Of a stretch of 64,000 bases of DNA, positions 40,524 to 51,149 are shown piece by piece. Numbering within the stretch: position 1 is the stretch's first letter; each line of letters starts with the position of its first letter. Location of the stretch: assembly GCF_003350375.1 (NCBI RefSeq), contig NZ_QQAR01000001.1, forward strand, positions 248,001 to 312,000. The letters are read 5' to 3'. A program made the position numbers and the translations under genes. Source of the DNA: Flavobacterium sp. AG291. GTDB taxonomy: Bacteria > Bacteroidota > Bacteroidia > Flavobacteriales > Flavobacteriaceae. The notes under the pieces are model-generated. The model saw only the letters and a list, made by a program, of their open reading frames with translations. It did not search any database and was not told where the DNA came from.

Positions 40524-42758
40524 ATGCGTAAAATATATTTATTGTTGCTACTGTGCGTATCATTTGCACAGGCACAGGAAACATTAAGCGGTAAAGTTCT
40601 TGATGAGCAGAATCTTCCGCTTCCGGGGGCCGGCATAAACTGGCTTAATACTACTATTTCTTCATCAACCTTAGAAGACGGTACATTTACAATTCCATAT
40701 TCTCCGGAACACAAAAGACTTTTAATTAGCTATTTAGGATATCCTACCGATACGCTTGATATAGTTTCGCCTCAATATATTACCCACAAAATGAAACCTG
40801 CTAAGGGCAGTGATCTTAATGAGGTTGTGGTAGATAAGACCCGTAAAAGCCTTGAGCGGAGCCATGTTAAAGCAACAAACGTAGTGACTATGGGTAGTAA
40901 AGAATTGCTTAAAGCTGCCTGTTGTAATATTGCCGAAGCTTTTGAAACCAATCCTTCTATTGATGTTAGCTTTTCGGATGCGCTTACAGGTACCCGTCAG
41001 ATAAAAATGCTGGGACTTACCAGTCCGTACCTTCTTATAGCAGAAGAGAATATTCCGGCTGTGCGTGGTGCTTCGCAGGTTTATGGACTTTCTTTTATTC
41101 CTGGTACATGGGTTGAAAGCATCCAGATTACTAAAGGAGCCGGTCCGGTTGTTAATGGTTATGAAAGTATTTCAGGACAGATAAACTATGAATTACTTAA
41201 GCCTGTTAATGATATACCTTTCTTTTTGAATGCCTATGGTTCTACCGATAGCCGTTTTGAGCTGAATACCCATTTCAATAAGAAATTTTCCGACAAATGG
41301 AGCAGCAGCCTTTTTGTTCACGGCAATGCCAGAGTAAGTAAAAATGACATGAATGATGATGGTTTTCTGGATAATCCGCTTGGAAAACAAATTAATATCA
41401 TGAACCGTTGGCAATACAACGATATGGAGAAAGGCTGGGTTGGCTTCATCAACGCGCGATATATGCGTGATGAAAAGCAAACCGGAGAACTCGGCTTCGA
41501 TCCTGATACCGACAAATTCACGACTAATCACTGGGGTTCAGAAATCAATACTGATAAAGTAGATTTTTCGGGAAAGCTGGGTTATGTGTTTCCTGATATG
41601 CCTTTTCAGAGTATCGGTTTACAATCAGCTTTCAACTGGCACAAACAGGAGTCTTATTTTGGTTTCAGGACCTATGACATCGATCAGAAGAGTTTTTACT
41701 CAAACCTTATCTTTAATTCAATCATTACCAATACAAGAAATAATTTTGCTACCGGCCTTAACTTTACTTATGATAAGTATGGCGAGTTCGTTAATGCTAT
41801 TGATTATAGCAGGATAGATAATTCTGTTGGTGCTTTCTTTGAGTATACCTATGATAATGCTAACGATTTTACCGTGGTATTTGGTGGACGTTTTGACGTG
41901 CACAACCGTCTTGGGGCTTTTGTGACACCAAGAATGCATTTGCGTTACAATCCATGGGAAAAAGGAACCTTCAGGGCATCGGCCGGAAGAGGTAAAAGGG
42001 CAGCAAATATCTTTGCTGAAAATCAGTCACTTTTCGGTAGCTCAAGAACATTTACCATTGCGAACAATGGAGGTAAATTATACGGACTTAATCCGGAAAT
42101 TGCTTGGAATTATGGTCTGAGTTTTATTCAGGGCTTTACATTGTTTGGTAAAAACACGGAGTTTGTGATTGATTTTTATAGAACAGATTTTCAGAACCAG
42201 GCAGTTGTCGATCTTTTTGCTTCACCACAACAGGTGTTGTTCTATAATCTTGATGGGAAGTCGTATGCAAACAGTCTTCAACTGGAGCTGAACTATGAGA
42301 TAACTCATCATTTTAATGTTCGTACAGCCTATAAATATTACGATATTGAGACACAATATACAACCGGAATGCAGGAAAGACCACTGCAGGCTAAACACCG
42401 TTTCTTTACTAACTTGGCTTATGAAACACATATAGTTGACGGAGGAAAACAATGGAAGTTTGATTTTACCTATAACTGGATGGGTAAACAGCGTTTGCCT
42501 TATACGGGCAGTAATCCTGTAGATGAGCAAATGGGCAATTATTCTCCATCTTTCTCGTTAATGAATGCACAGGTAACCAGAACATTTTCAAGTGTTTTTG
42601 AGGTTTATGTAGGGGCAGAGAACTTAGGTAATTATCAGCAAAAGAAAGCTATTTTAGGTGCAGATGATCCTTTTGGCTCATATTTTGACACTTCAATTAT
42701 CTATGCGCCTATTTTTGGACAAATGTATTATGCAGGAATACGATTTAAAATAAAATAA
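40524..42758 (+). CDS. TonB-dependent receptor, probable copper-type
   Basis: 744 residues. Signal peptide ending FAQAQ (~18), carboxypeptidase-regulatory-like domain (TLSGKVLDEQNLPLPGAGINW), plug with LNEVVVDKTRKSLERS, Cys133-Cys134 in LLKAACCNIAEAFETNP, and WVESIQITKGAGPVVNGYESI, then the barrel ending MYYAGIRFKIK. The last residue is Lys rather than the usual aromatic. Position between a Cys/His-rich secreted protein and an HMA-domain protein suggests a copper or other metal-complex substrate. Co-transcribed with the 42776 gene (17-bp gap). Confidence 0.88.
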   Translation: MRKIYLLLLLCVSFAQAQETLSGKVLDEQNLPLPGAGINWLNTTISSSTLEDGTFTIPYSPEHKRLLISYLGYPTDTLDIVSPQYITHKMKPAKGSDLNEVVVDKTRKSLERSHVKATNVVTMGSKELLKAACCNIAEAFETNPSIDVSFSDALTGTRQIKMLGLTSPYLLIAEENIPAVRGASQVYGLSFIPGTWVESIQITKGAGPVVNGYESISGQINYELLKPVNDIPFFLNAYGSTDSRFELNTHFNKKFSDKWSSSLFVHGNARVSKNDMNDDGFLDNPLGKQINIMNRWQYNDMEKGWVGFINARYMRDEKQTGELGFDPDTDKFTTNHWGSEINTDKVDFSGKLGYVFPDMPFQSIGLQSAFNWHKQESYFGFRTYDIDQKSFYSNLIFNSIITNTRNNFATGLNFTYDKYGEFVNAIDYSRIDNSVGAFFEYTYDNANDFTVVFGGRFDVHNRLGAFVTPRMHLRYNPWEKGTFRASAGRGKRAANIFAENQSLFGSSRTFTIANNGGKLYGLNPEIAWNYGLSFIQGFTLFGKNTEFVIDFYRTDFQNQAVVDLFASPQQVLFYNLDGKSYANSLQLELNYEITHHFNVRTAYKYYDIETQYTTGMQERPLQAKHRFFTNLAYETHIVDGGKQWKFDFTYNWMGKQRLPYTGSNPVDEQMGNYSPSFSLMNAQVTRTFSSVFEVYVGAENLGNYQQKKAILGADDPFGSYFDTSIIYAPIFGQMYYAGIRFKIK

Positions 42759-42775
42759 CAACTAAACCACTTAAC

Positions 42776-43126
42776 ATGAAAAAATTAATTTTAATAATGC
42801 TTGTAACACTTGTAGGTTTTGCAGTGCAGGCACAGGAGAAAAAACAGGAAAAGAAAAAGAATGCTACTTATGAAATTCCTGTAAATGGTAATTGCGGGAT
42901 GTGTAAAAAGCGAATTGAAGCTGCCGCTTATAGTGTTAAAGGAGTTAAATCGGCGCAGTGGCACCAGGATCATCACGATATGCATTTAATCATAGATGAA
43001 AACAAATGCAGTATTGATGATGTTCATGCAGCAATTGCTAAAGCGGGACATGATACAGATAAAGTAAAAGCAAAAGATGAAGATTTTGAAAAACTTCATG
43101 GATGTTGTAAATATGAAAGACTATAA
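42776..43126 (+). CDS. secreted HMA-domain (heavy-metal-associated) protein
   Basis: 116 residues. Signal peptide ~1-20 (ending AVQAQ), then a Lys-rich spacer and one ferredoxin-like HMA domain with the metal site GNCGMCKKRIE (Cys40, Cys43), a variant of the usual MxCxxC. An H/D-rich loop (WHQDHHDMH) and a C-terminal Cys110-Cys111 (HGCCKYERL) may add ligands. It should be periplasmic and could pass Cu(I) to or from the neighbouring TonB receptor. A terminator follows at 43176. Confidence 0.87.
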   Translation: MKKLILIMLVTLVGFAVQAQEKKQEKKKNATYEIPVNGNCGMCKKRIEAAAYSVKGVKSAQWHQDHHDMHLIIDENKCSIDDVHAAIAKAGHDTDKVKAKDEDFEKLHGCCKYERL

Positions 43127-43175
43127 TTGGGAATTACCAATATAGCATTGAAATTATAAGATTAAATAAATTTTC

Positions 43176-43207
43176 AACAGAAGCAGCTTTTAGTTGCTTC
43201 TGTTTTT
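43176..43207 (+). terminator. terminator of the metal module
   Basis: AACAGAAGCA (43176-43185) pairs exactly with TGCTTCTGTT (43195-43204) and is followed by T. Confidence 0.88.
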
Positions 43208-43232
43208 TTATATGTAAATCAGGTAATTGTAC

Positions 43233-43265
43233 TTGTAGTCAGTGTTTTAAAATGAGATAATTTTG
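43233..43265 (+). promoter_or_regulatory. promoter of the PI-PLC-like gene (-33 TTG and -7 TAATTTTG)
   Basis: TTG at 43233-43235 and TAATTTTG at 43258-43265 with 22 bp between, within the Bacteroidota spacing. The ATG is 27 bp downstream. Confidence 0.6.
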
Positions 43266-43292
43266 AAATCCTAACTATTAAATTACTAATTT

Positions 43293-44507
43293 ATGTATGA
43301 CAACTTAAGGTACGATCAGATTATGTTCAAGGCTTCTCATAACAGCTATGAACGTAATGAGACTATTGGGGAACAACTTACTTTTCATCCCGATCATCCC
43401 TATAACTCAGGCTGTTTGGGCCTTGAATTTGATATCTGGAGACATTCAGCTAATTACACACCATTTCAAAGCATACCGGAAACATATTTTACGGTAAGTC
43501 ACGTTACGCCGGGTAAAACAATTTTGAAAAAATACCTTGATGAGCTTAAGAATTGGCATAACGGACTGGCTAACAAAAACCATTATCCTGTTTTAATAAC
43601 ATTAGATATAAAAAGTAAAGAAGGTGGCTATGATGGTTTTAATGACGAAATTGATACCTATCTGAAATGTTATTTTGATGAAAGTCTCATTTTTAAGCCT
43701 GGGGAGTTATTTGAGAAGAACAGGGGATATGACCCTAATGCATCTTTGGCTGATAATATACGTAATCATGGATGGCCTAAAATAGCCGATATGAGGGGTA
43801 AATTTATATTTTGCCTTAGCGGTAATAAAGACTGGAAAACTGAATATGCCAAAGGGGTAAGGCACCGCTTTTGTTTTAGTGACACAGGTAATTTAACTTC
43901 AACGGATCCAAATATCGTGTTTTTTAATACTGAAGTATCAGGTTTTATTTTACCTTTTATTAATGCGAGAATGCAGCAAGGGCTTATTGATCTTCAGTTT
44001 AAAAACTTCATAACAAGAGGGTATGGCGCTAATGATGCAACGTTATGGAACCTTGCCAAGAATCTTAATTTTAGTGAGATAGCTACAAACGCAGTTCGAA
44101 ACCATGAATGGGCTGAAATACATTATACGAGTCCTATTAAAGAAAAAAGCAGAATATCTAAACGTTCTTTACGTAATAAAGCCAATAATGAGTACAGGAC
44201 AGATAGAGCTACACATATGACAGCACATTATGACAGCAATACATGTCTTTTTATTTTTGAGCAAGATTCGGAAAGAGATATTTATGCGATTAAGAATTAT
44301 AAAACCCAGGAGTATTTTGATTGTACTATTTCAACCATGTCGCCCACAATTAACGATGATTGTCAGCGATGGTCTCTTATTCCAAGTGGAGGAGCGAACG
44401 AGTATTATATCAAAAATGTAAAAAATGGAGAATACATGACCAAAAAAGCTTCTCAGCTTTCAAAAAATCATGGGAAAGATGAAGTATATATAATAGAGAA
44501 TCGTTAA
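43293..44507 (+). CDS. Ca2+-dependent phosphoinositide phospholipase C-like protein with lectin-like tail
   Basis: 404 residues. The start NLRYDQIMFKASHNSYE and GCLGLEFDIWRHS match the PI-PLC-C1 group: His16 and His70 (TVSHVTPG) as the catalytic pair, Glu45 and Asp47 as calcium ligands, then LITLDIKSKEG. The last ~90 residues (LFIFEQDSERDIYAIKN, CQRWSLIPSGGANEYYIKN) look like one or two ricin-type beta-trefoil units. There is no signal peptide, although the family is normally secreted. The gene has its own promoter and terminator. It may act inside the cell, or leave by an unusual route; the lipid substrate is unknown. Confidence 0.75.
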   Translation: MYDNLRYDQIMFKASHNSYERNETIGEQLTFHPDHPYNSGCLGLEFDIWRHSANYTPFQSIPETYFTVSHVTPGKTILKKYLDELKNWHNGLANKNHYPVLITLDIKSKEGGYDGFNDEIDTYLKCYFDESLIFKPGELFEKNRGYDPNASLADNIRNHGWPKIADMRGKFIFCLSGNKDWKTEYAKGVRHRFCFSDTGNLTSTDPNIVFFNTEVSGFILPFINARMQQGLIDLQFKNFITRGYGANDATLWNLAKNLNFSEIATNAVRNHEWAEIHYTSPIKEKSRISKRSLRNKANNEYRTDRATHMTAHYDSNTCLFIFEQDSERDIYAIKNYKTQEYFDCTISTMSPTINDDCQRWSLIPSGGANEYYIKNVKNGEYMTKKASQLSKNHGKDEVYIIENR

Positions 44508-44511
44508 ACGA

Positions 44512-44541
44512 AAAGAGGCCGTTTTTCAAAACGGCCTCTTT
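44512..44541. terminator. bidirectional terminator after the PI-PLC-like gene
   Basis: A perfect 14-bp stem: AAAGAGGCCGTTTT (44512-44525) with its complement at 44528-44541, loop TC. It sits between two convergent genes. Confidence 0.92.
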
Positions 44542-44546
44542 ATATA

Positions 44547-46919
44547 TTAGCTTTTAGGGTCTATCGTCTTTATTTCGGATATTAGTTTTCCGTCAGCACT
44601 AAAGCCTTCTATTAAAACTTTCATGGGTTTCGAAGTCATTTTAGGAATCGAAATGCTGAATTCACCTTTATTGTCGCTCCAAACATTGGGTTGCCAGTCA
44701 ATAATGCCGAAGTTTTCAAAACCTTTATCATCTACACTGTTGTAGGTTACATTTTGAAAAAGTTTAGGTTTTTCAAACCCGGATTTGACAACAATATCGG
44801 GAGTGTTGTTTTTTAAATATCTTGGTCTGACACCCTTTTTAAGGTAAATTTTTATCATACCCTGAAAATTTCGAATTGATGGTACAATGGCGGTTGAGCT
44901 CATGTAAATTTCATCAACTTCTGATGTTTGTATAAGACTAAGCATGGAATAATCCATCAGCTGAAAATTATCAAGATAAATAATAGGTTTTGCCTGTGCC
45001 GCATTTACACTGTTAATCGTACGGGTGTATATGTCTAATTGCCCTGTTGCATGATTCTCATTGATATAAAAGCCTCCGTAGGTTTTAATAAACTGGAGTA
45101 AGGTTTGATATGAATTGGCATTAGAATCGGATATTTTGTATCCCCTTAAATCACCATTACCATAACTATTGGCATATTTTAAGGCGTTACCTTCAATCTT
45201 TACTTCTTCAAGTTCTATTGATGTATTGTCGCTAAAAATATTCGGGTTTTTAAATGTTTCATCATTATACTGAGGTGTATAGAAATGAGGCTCCGGTTTG
45301 TATGGTTTGTTAAATTTGCGTGACCCATTCAAAATTTGCGGTGTGATTGTAATTTCCTTAGGCTTAAGTCCTCTTTTTATCAATGTAAAGTTTACGTAAG
45401 AAGAATCGTCAATAACAAGATTTTTGAACTCAAATTCTCTGTTGTCATTTACTTCAGTATTTTCGTCAATGCCTGAAGTAAGTGAATATAGTCTTATACG
45501 GCCACCTTTACTGTCTATGCCGGATGGTATGGTTCCTTTTAGAGTAAGGCCAAGGTCGAAAGGATAATTGCTTTTAGGTGGATTTTGTTTAATGTTTATC
45601 CATTGGTATTTACTTTTTTGATTTATCAGAAATAAATCAAGCTCATAGAGTTTGTTCTTAGAAAGTGTTGTGAAATAATGTCTTCCGGAAGCTTTATGCT
45701 GGTTTTGTATATAGGGTAATAACAGAAATGAACCATAGATGTCGTTAGTGTCATCAAAGCTTATTGTGTTTTCAGGTAACACTGTTAGACTTAAGTTCAT
45801 ATTAGAGTGGTTAACTTTTCCCTGATACTTTTGCTTGGTAGCCGATTGTTCTGTTTTAGTAATATCTACCGTAAGTCCTGTTTTGGGATAATTAAAGAAT
45901 AACCTCTCAGAAAGTTGTATGAGGTTACTGTCTAATATCCTTATGGTATTCATTCCCGGCGATAAATCTGCATTAGGGATAATAAGAGTTTGTTCAAAAT
46001 TGGCATTGTTCAGGTTCAGTTCCATTATCACTGTTTTTGCATCCTGATGCACCAACATGTATACTGGCTGTTTGTTAAGTAGATTAATAGTGGCTTTATT
46101 AGTGCGAGCTTTTATCATTGTTTTATCAGCGATCGCATAATTGTTCACTTCGAGTGATATACCGGTTAAATCAGCAACAGGAAAAGTTTTTTCGTGCTTA
46201 ACGTCTTCAATTGTTACTACAGCTTTATAGTTTGTAGATGCATTTGCAGGAAGATCAAATTTTCCAAAGCCAAGCTTGTTAAGTTGTACCTGTTTAAATA
46301 TCTTTCCGGATCCATCTACTATATCAACTGTAGATATGGCTAACGGATTATTATTGCAATCTGTTACATGTATACCAATAGTGCTGGATAAACCGCTTAT
46401 TATTTTTCCTCCTTCAGGATTTATGTCAATATTGATTTTAGAGGGGTCGGCTTTTGCTAAAGCTGTGCCTGATCCTTGTTGAGGGTTAATAACAGCTGTC
46501 TCGTAAACGGCGGAGTCATCTTCCGAAAAATTATTCATCCAGTTGGTGTAAAACTGTAGGTAATATTTGCCGGAATTGAATTTGCTGTTAAGTTTAAAAA
46601 AACCTGTAAATCCACCCCTGTTGCCAAAAAGAAGCTTTGTTTCGATAATCTTCCCCTGGTCATCCATTAATGATGCGTAAATGTTAGTTGTGTTGGGTGA
46701 AGGAGCATTTATCTTGCGATGAAATACGTATCCTTTAAACCAGATGGTCTCGTTGGTCATAAAGGCGTTTTTGTCGAACTGAACGTGAATATTTTCTCTT
46801 TCCAGGAGATAATAATCGGTTACTAGTTTCATGATTTCTTCACTACGGCTTTGCTGTGCATGCGCAGTCAGGTTTAGCAATGGGATGGTTGCTAAAAGAG
46901 TTAAAAGTATTTTTTTCAT
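44547..46919 (-). CDS. large secreted macroglobulin-like protein with plug-like C-terminus
   Basis: 790 residues. Signal peptide ~1-21 (ending TAHA). The N-terminal part, RENIHVQFDKNAFMTNETIWFKGYVF and FFKLNSKFNSGKYYLQFYTNW, resembles MG2-type macroglobulin domains. Further beta domains follow, and from ~590 a region similar to the plug of TonB receptors (DLRGYKISDSN, SLIQTSEVDEIYMSS, MIKIYLKKGVRPRY). This architecture is common in Bacteroidota outer-membrane-associated proteins of unknown function. No barrel is present, so it is probably a surface or periplasmic protein. It converges on the PI-PLC-like gene. Confidence 0.7.
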   Translation of the reverse strand: MKKILLTLLATIPLLNLTAHAQQSRSEEIMKLVTDYYLLERENIHVQFDKNAFMTNETIWFKGYVFHRKINAPSPNTTNIYASLMDDQGKIIETKLLFGNRGGFTGFFKLNSKFNSGKYYLQFYTNWMNNFSEDDSAVYETAVINPQQGSGTALAKADPSKINIDINPEGGKIISGLSSTIGIHVTDCNNNPLAISTVDIVDGSGKIFKQVQLNKLGFGKFDLPANASTNYKAVVTIEDVKHEKTFPVADLTGISLEVNNYAIADKTMIKARTNKATINLLNKQPVYMLVHQDAKTVIMELNLNNANFEQTLIIPNADLSPGMNTIRILDSNLIQLSERLFFNYPKTGLTVDITKTEQSATKQKYQGKVNHSNMNLSLTVLPENTISFDDTNDIYGSFLLLPYIQNQHKASGRHYFTTLSKNKLYELDLFLINQKSKYQWINIKQNPPKSNYPFDLGLTLKGTIPSGIDSKGGRIRLYSLTSGIDENTEVNDNREFEFKNLVIDDSSYVNFTLIKRGLKPKEITITPQILNGSRKFNKPYKPEPHFYTPQYNDETFKNPNIFSDNTSIELEEVKIEGNALKYANSYGNGDLRGYKISDSNANSYQTLLQFIKTYGGFYINENHATGQLDIYTRTINSVNAAQAKPIIYLDNFQLMDYSMLSLIQTSEVDEIYMSSTAIVPSIRNFQGMIKIYLKKGVRPRYLKNNTPDIVVKSGFEKPKLFQNVTYNSVDDKGFENFGIIDWQPNVWSDNKGEFSISIPKMTSKPMKVLIEGFSADGKLISEIKTIDPKS

Positions 46920-47029
46920 GGTTGGATGGTTGGTAAAATTTTTCCTGCAAAAAATATGCCGTAAAAATATGCGATTTAATTATATGTACATTTATAAAAG
47001 GGTTTAAATTATTTGTAAAATAAACGCAA

Positions 47030-47060
47030 AAAGGGAGCGTTTATTTTTAACGCTCCCTTT
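47030..47060 (-). terminator. terminator of groL
   Basis: AAAGGGAGCGTT (47030-47041) pairs exactly with AACGCTCCCTTT (47049-47060); on the reverse strand T follows. It lies 21 bp after the groL stop. Confidence 0.9.
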
Positions 47061-47081
47061 AAGTTTTTATAAGATAATGTA

Positions 47082-48734
<1,653 letters not shown>

Positions 48735-48754
48735 TTAAATATGTTAACCTAAAA

Positions 48755-49030
48755 TTAGATTACAGCAAAAATTTCTTCTTCTTTCATGATAAGGTAATCT
48801 TTGCCTTCGAATTTCAATTCAGTACCGGCATATTTTCCGTATAATACAGTATCACCTACTTTTACGGTCATTTCATGGTCTTTAGTGCCATTGCCTACTG
48901 CCACTACAATACCTTTTTGTGGTTTTTCCTTAGCGGTGTCAGGAATAAAAATCCCTGAAGCAGTTTGCGTTTCTGCAGCTACCGGTTCAATAAGTACTCG
49001 GTCTGAAAGGGGTTTGATGTTTAAAGCCAT
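48755..49030 (-). CDS. groS: 10 kDa co-chaperonin GroES
   Basis: 91 residues. [44 protein letters not shown] (mobile loop) and [28 protein letters not shown] match GroES. It caps the GroEL ring. First gene of groS-groL; a secG terminator lies upstream. Confidence 0.98.
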   Translation of the reverse strand: MALNIKPLSDRVLIEPVAAETQTASGIFIPDTAKEKPQKGIVVAVGNGTKDHEMTVKVGDTVLYGKYAGTELKFEGKDYLIMKEEEIFAVI

Positions 49031-49124
49031 ATTGGTAAATTTTATTTTGTTTATTGTAAATATTTGCTGTTTCCTTTTTTTCAGAAATTATGCCATTCGG
49101 AACTAACCTGACATATTTTCAGAA

Positions 49125-49154
49125 AAAATGCCAGCTTAATGAGGCTGGCATTTT
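49125..49154 (-). terminator. terminator of secG
   Basis: AAAATGCCAGC (49125-49135) pairs exactly with GCTGGCATTTT (49144-49154); on the reverse strand more T follow. It separates the lptE-secG unit from groS-groL. Confidence 0.88.
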
Positions 49155-49176
49155 AATATCGTTATTTACGAAGAAA

Positions 49177-49542
49177 TTACTGTTGTGGTTGTGTAGCCGG
49201 AGCCGGAGTTGTTGCCGGTTGTGCAGCCGGAGCAGCAGTACCTGCAGGTTTAGCCGCCGGAGCCTGAGCAGCCGGTACAGCAGACTCATCAATGAATGAC
49301 TCATTTCCTCCTATTGAAGAGAAGCTAATGCTAGATAAAAGGATAAGTGTTACAAGGATAGCAGCAAGTGTCCATGTACTCTTGTCAAGAAAGTCTGTGG
49401 TCTTTTGAACGCCGCCCATCATCTGAGAACCTCCAATAGAAGAGGAAAGGCCTCCACTTTTTGGGTTTTGCACCATGATTACCACTACAAGCAAAAAGCT
49501 TACTATTGTTATAAGTACCAGAAAAATTGAAAAGTTAAGCAT
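49177..49542 (-). CDS. secG: preprotein translocase subunit SecG
   Basis: 121 residues. Two helices (SIFLVLITIVSFLLVVVIMVQ and STWTLAAILVTLILLSSIS) flank the conserved QNPKSGGLSSSIGGSQMMGG loop. It assists SecYEG export. The C-terminal ~40 residues are Ala/Pro/Gln-rich (PAAQAPAAKPAGTAAPAAQP), longer than in E. coli. The start overlaps the end of the upstream gene by 8 bp. Confidence 0.95.
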   Translation of the reverse strand: MLNFSIFLVLITIVSFLLVVVIMVQNPKSGGLSSSIGGSQMMGGVQKTTDFLDKSTWTLAAILVTLILLSSISFSSIGGNESFIDESAVPAAQAPAAKPAGTAAPAAQPATTPAPATQPQQ

Positions 49543-50548
49543 CGTTCTTTAAGTTGTTATTTTGTTGAATAATCTTTATATCTGAAATACGGTCTGCAAA
49601 GAAAACACTTTTTTCCGGATATTTCAAAATTAAAATTTCATAAGCCTGTATTGCTTTGCTGTATTTTTTTTGTTCGAGGTAAACCCTTGCCAGAGTTTCA
49701 GTCATCAGCATTGAGCTGTCCTGCGTGCTACGCTCAACGTTTGCAGGGGTTGGCGTATTGTTTTTAACAGGAGCAATCTTTGGATTTGTCTCAATGAATT
49801 TATCAATAAGCTCCAGTTTTTTTGCGATAGGACTCTCATTTTCTTCTTCTTTTGGCTCTGCTTTTTCTTCATTATCCCTATTTATTGGGGTAAGTCTTGA
49901 TAATTGCAGCCATTCGGCGAAAGAATGAGTTTCATTTTTATCAAAGTCTAAAGGTTTTCCTATGCTGAGTTTTTCTTCTGTTGTCTCAATAGTGTTTTCT
50001 GCAACTTCCGGTGTTACCTCTTCTTCTTGAAAGCTATTAAGTTCTTCTGTTGCCTGTATTGAACGTTTTATGGAGTCTTCAAGTTTGTCTGAGGATTGAG
50101 GCTGAACATGAGTAGTGTTGTTAGCTTCTTCTGTAGCCTGTATCGAGCGTTTAATAGATTCCTCTATTTTGTCCACAGGAGATTGTTCTACCGGTTCAGC
50201 TTGAGTGATGGTTTCTTCTGCAGGTTCAATTTCTAAGATTTCGCTATCAGCAACGGTTATAGACTGCAAAGCATTTTCCTGCTGAGCCATCACGTCTTTT
50301 TCAATGCTTTGGAATTGTTCTGATGTAATAAAATCGAAAAGAACTGAACGATCTGTTGTGTAGGCAGCCGTTTTTTTTAGCTCAGTATTGTAACGAAAAC
50401 TGTCCTGATTGTATAGCCCTTTCAGGTAAATGGCGCGCGCGCTTTGCAGGAACGGAAATTCCGAAAGGATTTTCTCCAGTTCGGCCGTCTGCCTTTCATT
50501 TAATGAATAAGGCTTATTAAGCAGGTATGTATAGTCTTTTGTGTTCAG
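49535..50548 (-). CDS. TPR-like protein with non-ATG start
   Basis: About 337 residues if translation starts at CTG 50548. The in-frame part before the first ATG/GTG-type codon near 50293 reads as real protein: LNTKDYTYLLNKPYSLNERQ, EFPFLQSARAIYLKGLYNQD, and TAAYTTDRSVLFDFITSEQF. An acidic middle with two near-copies of EESIKRSIQATEE and EDSIKRSIQATEE (a 21-residue repeat), and a C-terminal TPR-like helix pair (LARVYLEQKKYSKAIQAYEILILKYPEK) follow. Homologues as I recall start with M at exactly this CTG. An in-frame TGA lies five codons upstream. Function unknown; it sits between lptE and secG. Confidence 0.75.
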   Translation of the reverse strand: MNTKDYTYLLNKPYSLNERQTAELEKILSEFPFLQSARAIYLKGLYNQDSFRYNTELKKTAAYTTDRSVLFDFITSEQFQSIEKDVMAQQENALQSITVADSEILEIEPAEETITQAEPVEQSPVDKIEESIKRSIQATEEANNTTHVQPQSSDKLEDSIKRSIQATEELNSFQEEEVTPEVAENTIETTEEKLSIGKPLDFDKNETHSFAEWLQLSRLTPINRDNEEKAEPKEEENESPIAKKLELIDKFIETNPKIAPVKNNTPTPANVERSTQDSSMLMTETLARVYLEQKKYSKAIQAYEILILKYPEKSVFFADRISDIKIIQQNNNLKNDA

Positions 50549-50557
50549 TTTTTCTAG

Positions 50558-50585
50558 TATTCAGTGTTCAGTGTTCAGTGTTCAG
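50558..50585. repeat. 7-bp tandem repeat (TTCAGTG, about four copies)
   Basis: TTCAG occurs at 50560, 50567, 50574 and 50581 with a strict 7-bp period. A further TGTTCAG at 50542-50548 covers the expected start codon of the TPR-like gene. It is followed by CAACTGCCAACTG. The array lies in the gap between that gene and lptE. Confidence 0.8.
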
Positions 50586-50625
50586 AAGGCAACTGCCAAC
50601 TGTGACTGCTTACTGAAAACTCATT

Positions 50626-51135
50626 TTACCATTTCGCCAGCGATTCGTTAAATATATCCTGAGTTATCCTTTCAAAAATAGCTTCAAGGGCTTCATTTAG
50701 AACAGTTCCTGTAGGCAGGTCAGTTCCGGAAAAGTCATGATAGAAGCTGAAAGGTTTTTCAAAATCATCTTTTTCGTTATTCTTGTTGGTAAACCTCACG
50801 TTTACGGTAATGCTTAGTCTGTTTTGCGCTGCTCTTTGGTCTGCTGTTGCTGTCATAGGAGAGATGCGGTATTGCGTAATCTCTCCTTCATAAAGCAAAT
50901 CACCTCCTGAATTGGTAAGGCTCAGATTGGTTTGGTTCTGTATAAGATCCTGAAGCCTTCTTGTAAACGTAACGTCAATTCCCGGCTCTATCAGATCGGC
51001 ATTATTCTGAAAATGGTTTACCTGAAATGTTTTGGCATTAATCGCCCCCGTAGTTCCGGTAAAGTTATAGGCTACAGTACATCCGCCTAAAGATAAAAGT
51101 ACGGCAAACGCCATTATAAATTTTAAATATCTCAT
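50626..51135 (-). CDS. lptE: LptE-family lipoprotein
   Basis: 169 residues. Lipoprotein signal MRYLKFIMAFAVLLSLGGCTVAY (Cys19). VNHFQNNADLIEPGIDVTFTRRLQDLIQ and LLYEGEITQYRISPM match the LptE family of Bacteroidota (LPS-assembly lipoprotein that plugs LptD in the outer membrane). It starts 14 bp after the stop of the sigma-54 activator gene. Confidence 0.85.
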   Translation of the reverse strand: MRYLKFIMAFAVLLSLGGCTVAYNFTGTTGAINAKTFQVNHFQNNADLIEPGIDVTFTRRLQDLIQNQTNLSLTNSGGDLLYEGEITQYRISPMTATADQRAAQNRLSITVNVRFTNKNNEKDDFEKPFSFYHDFSGTDLPTGTVLNEALEAIFERITQDIFNESLAKW

Positions 51136-51149
51136 AGTATTTGCAATGG

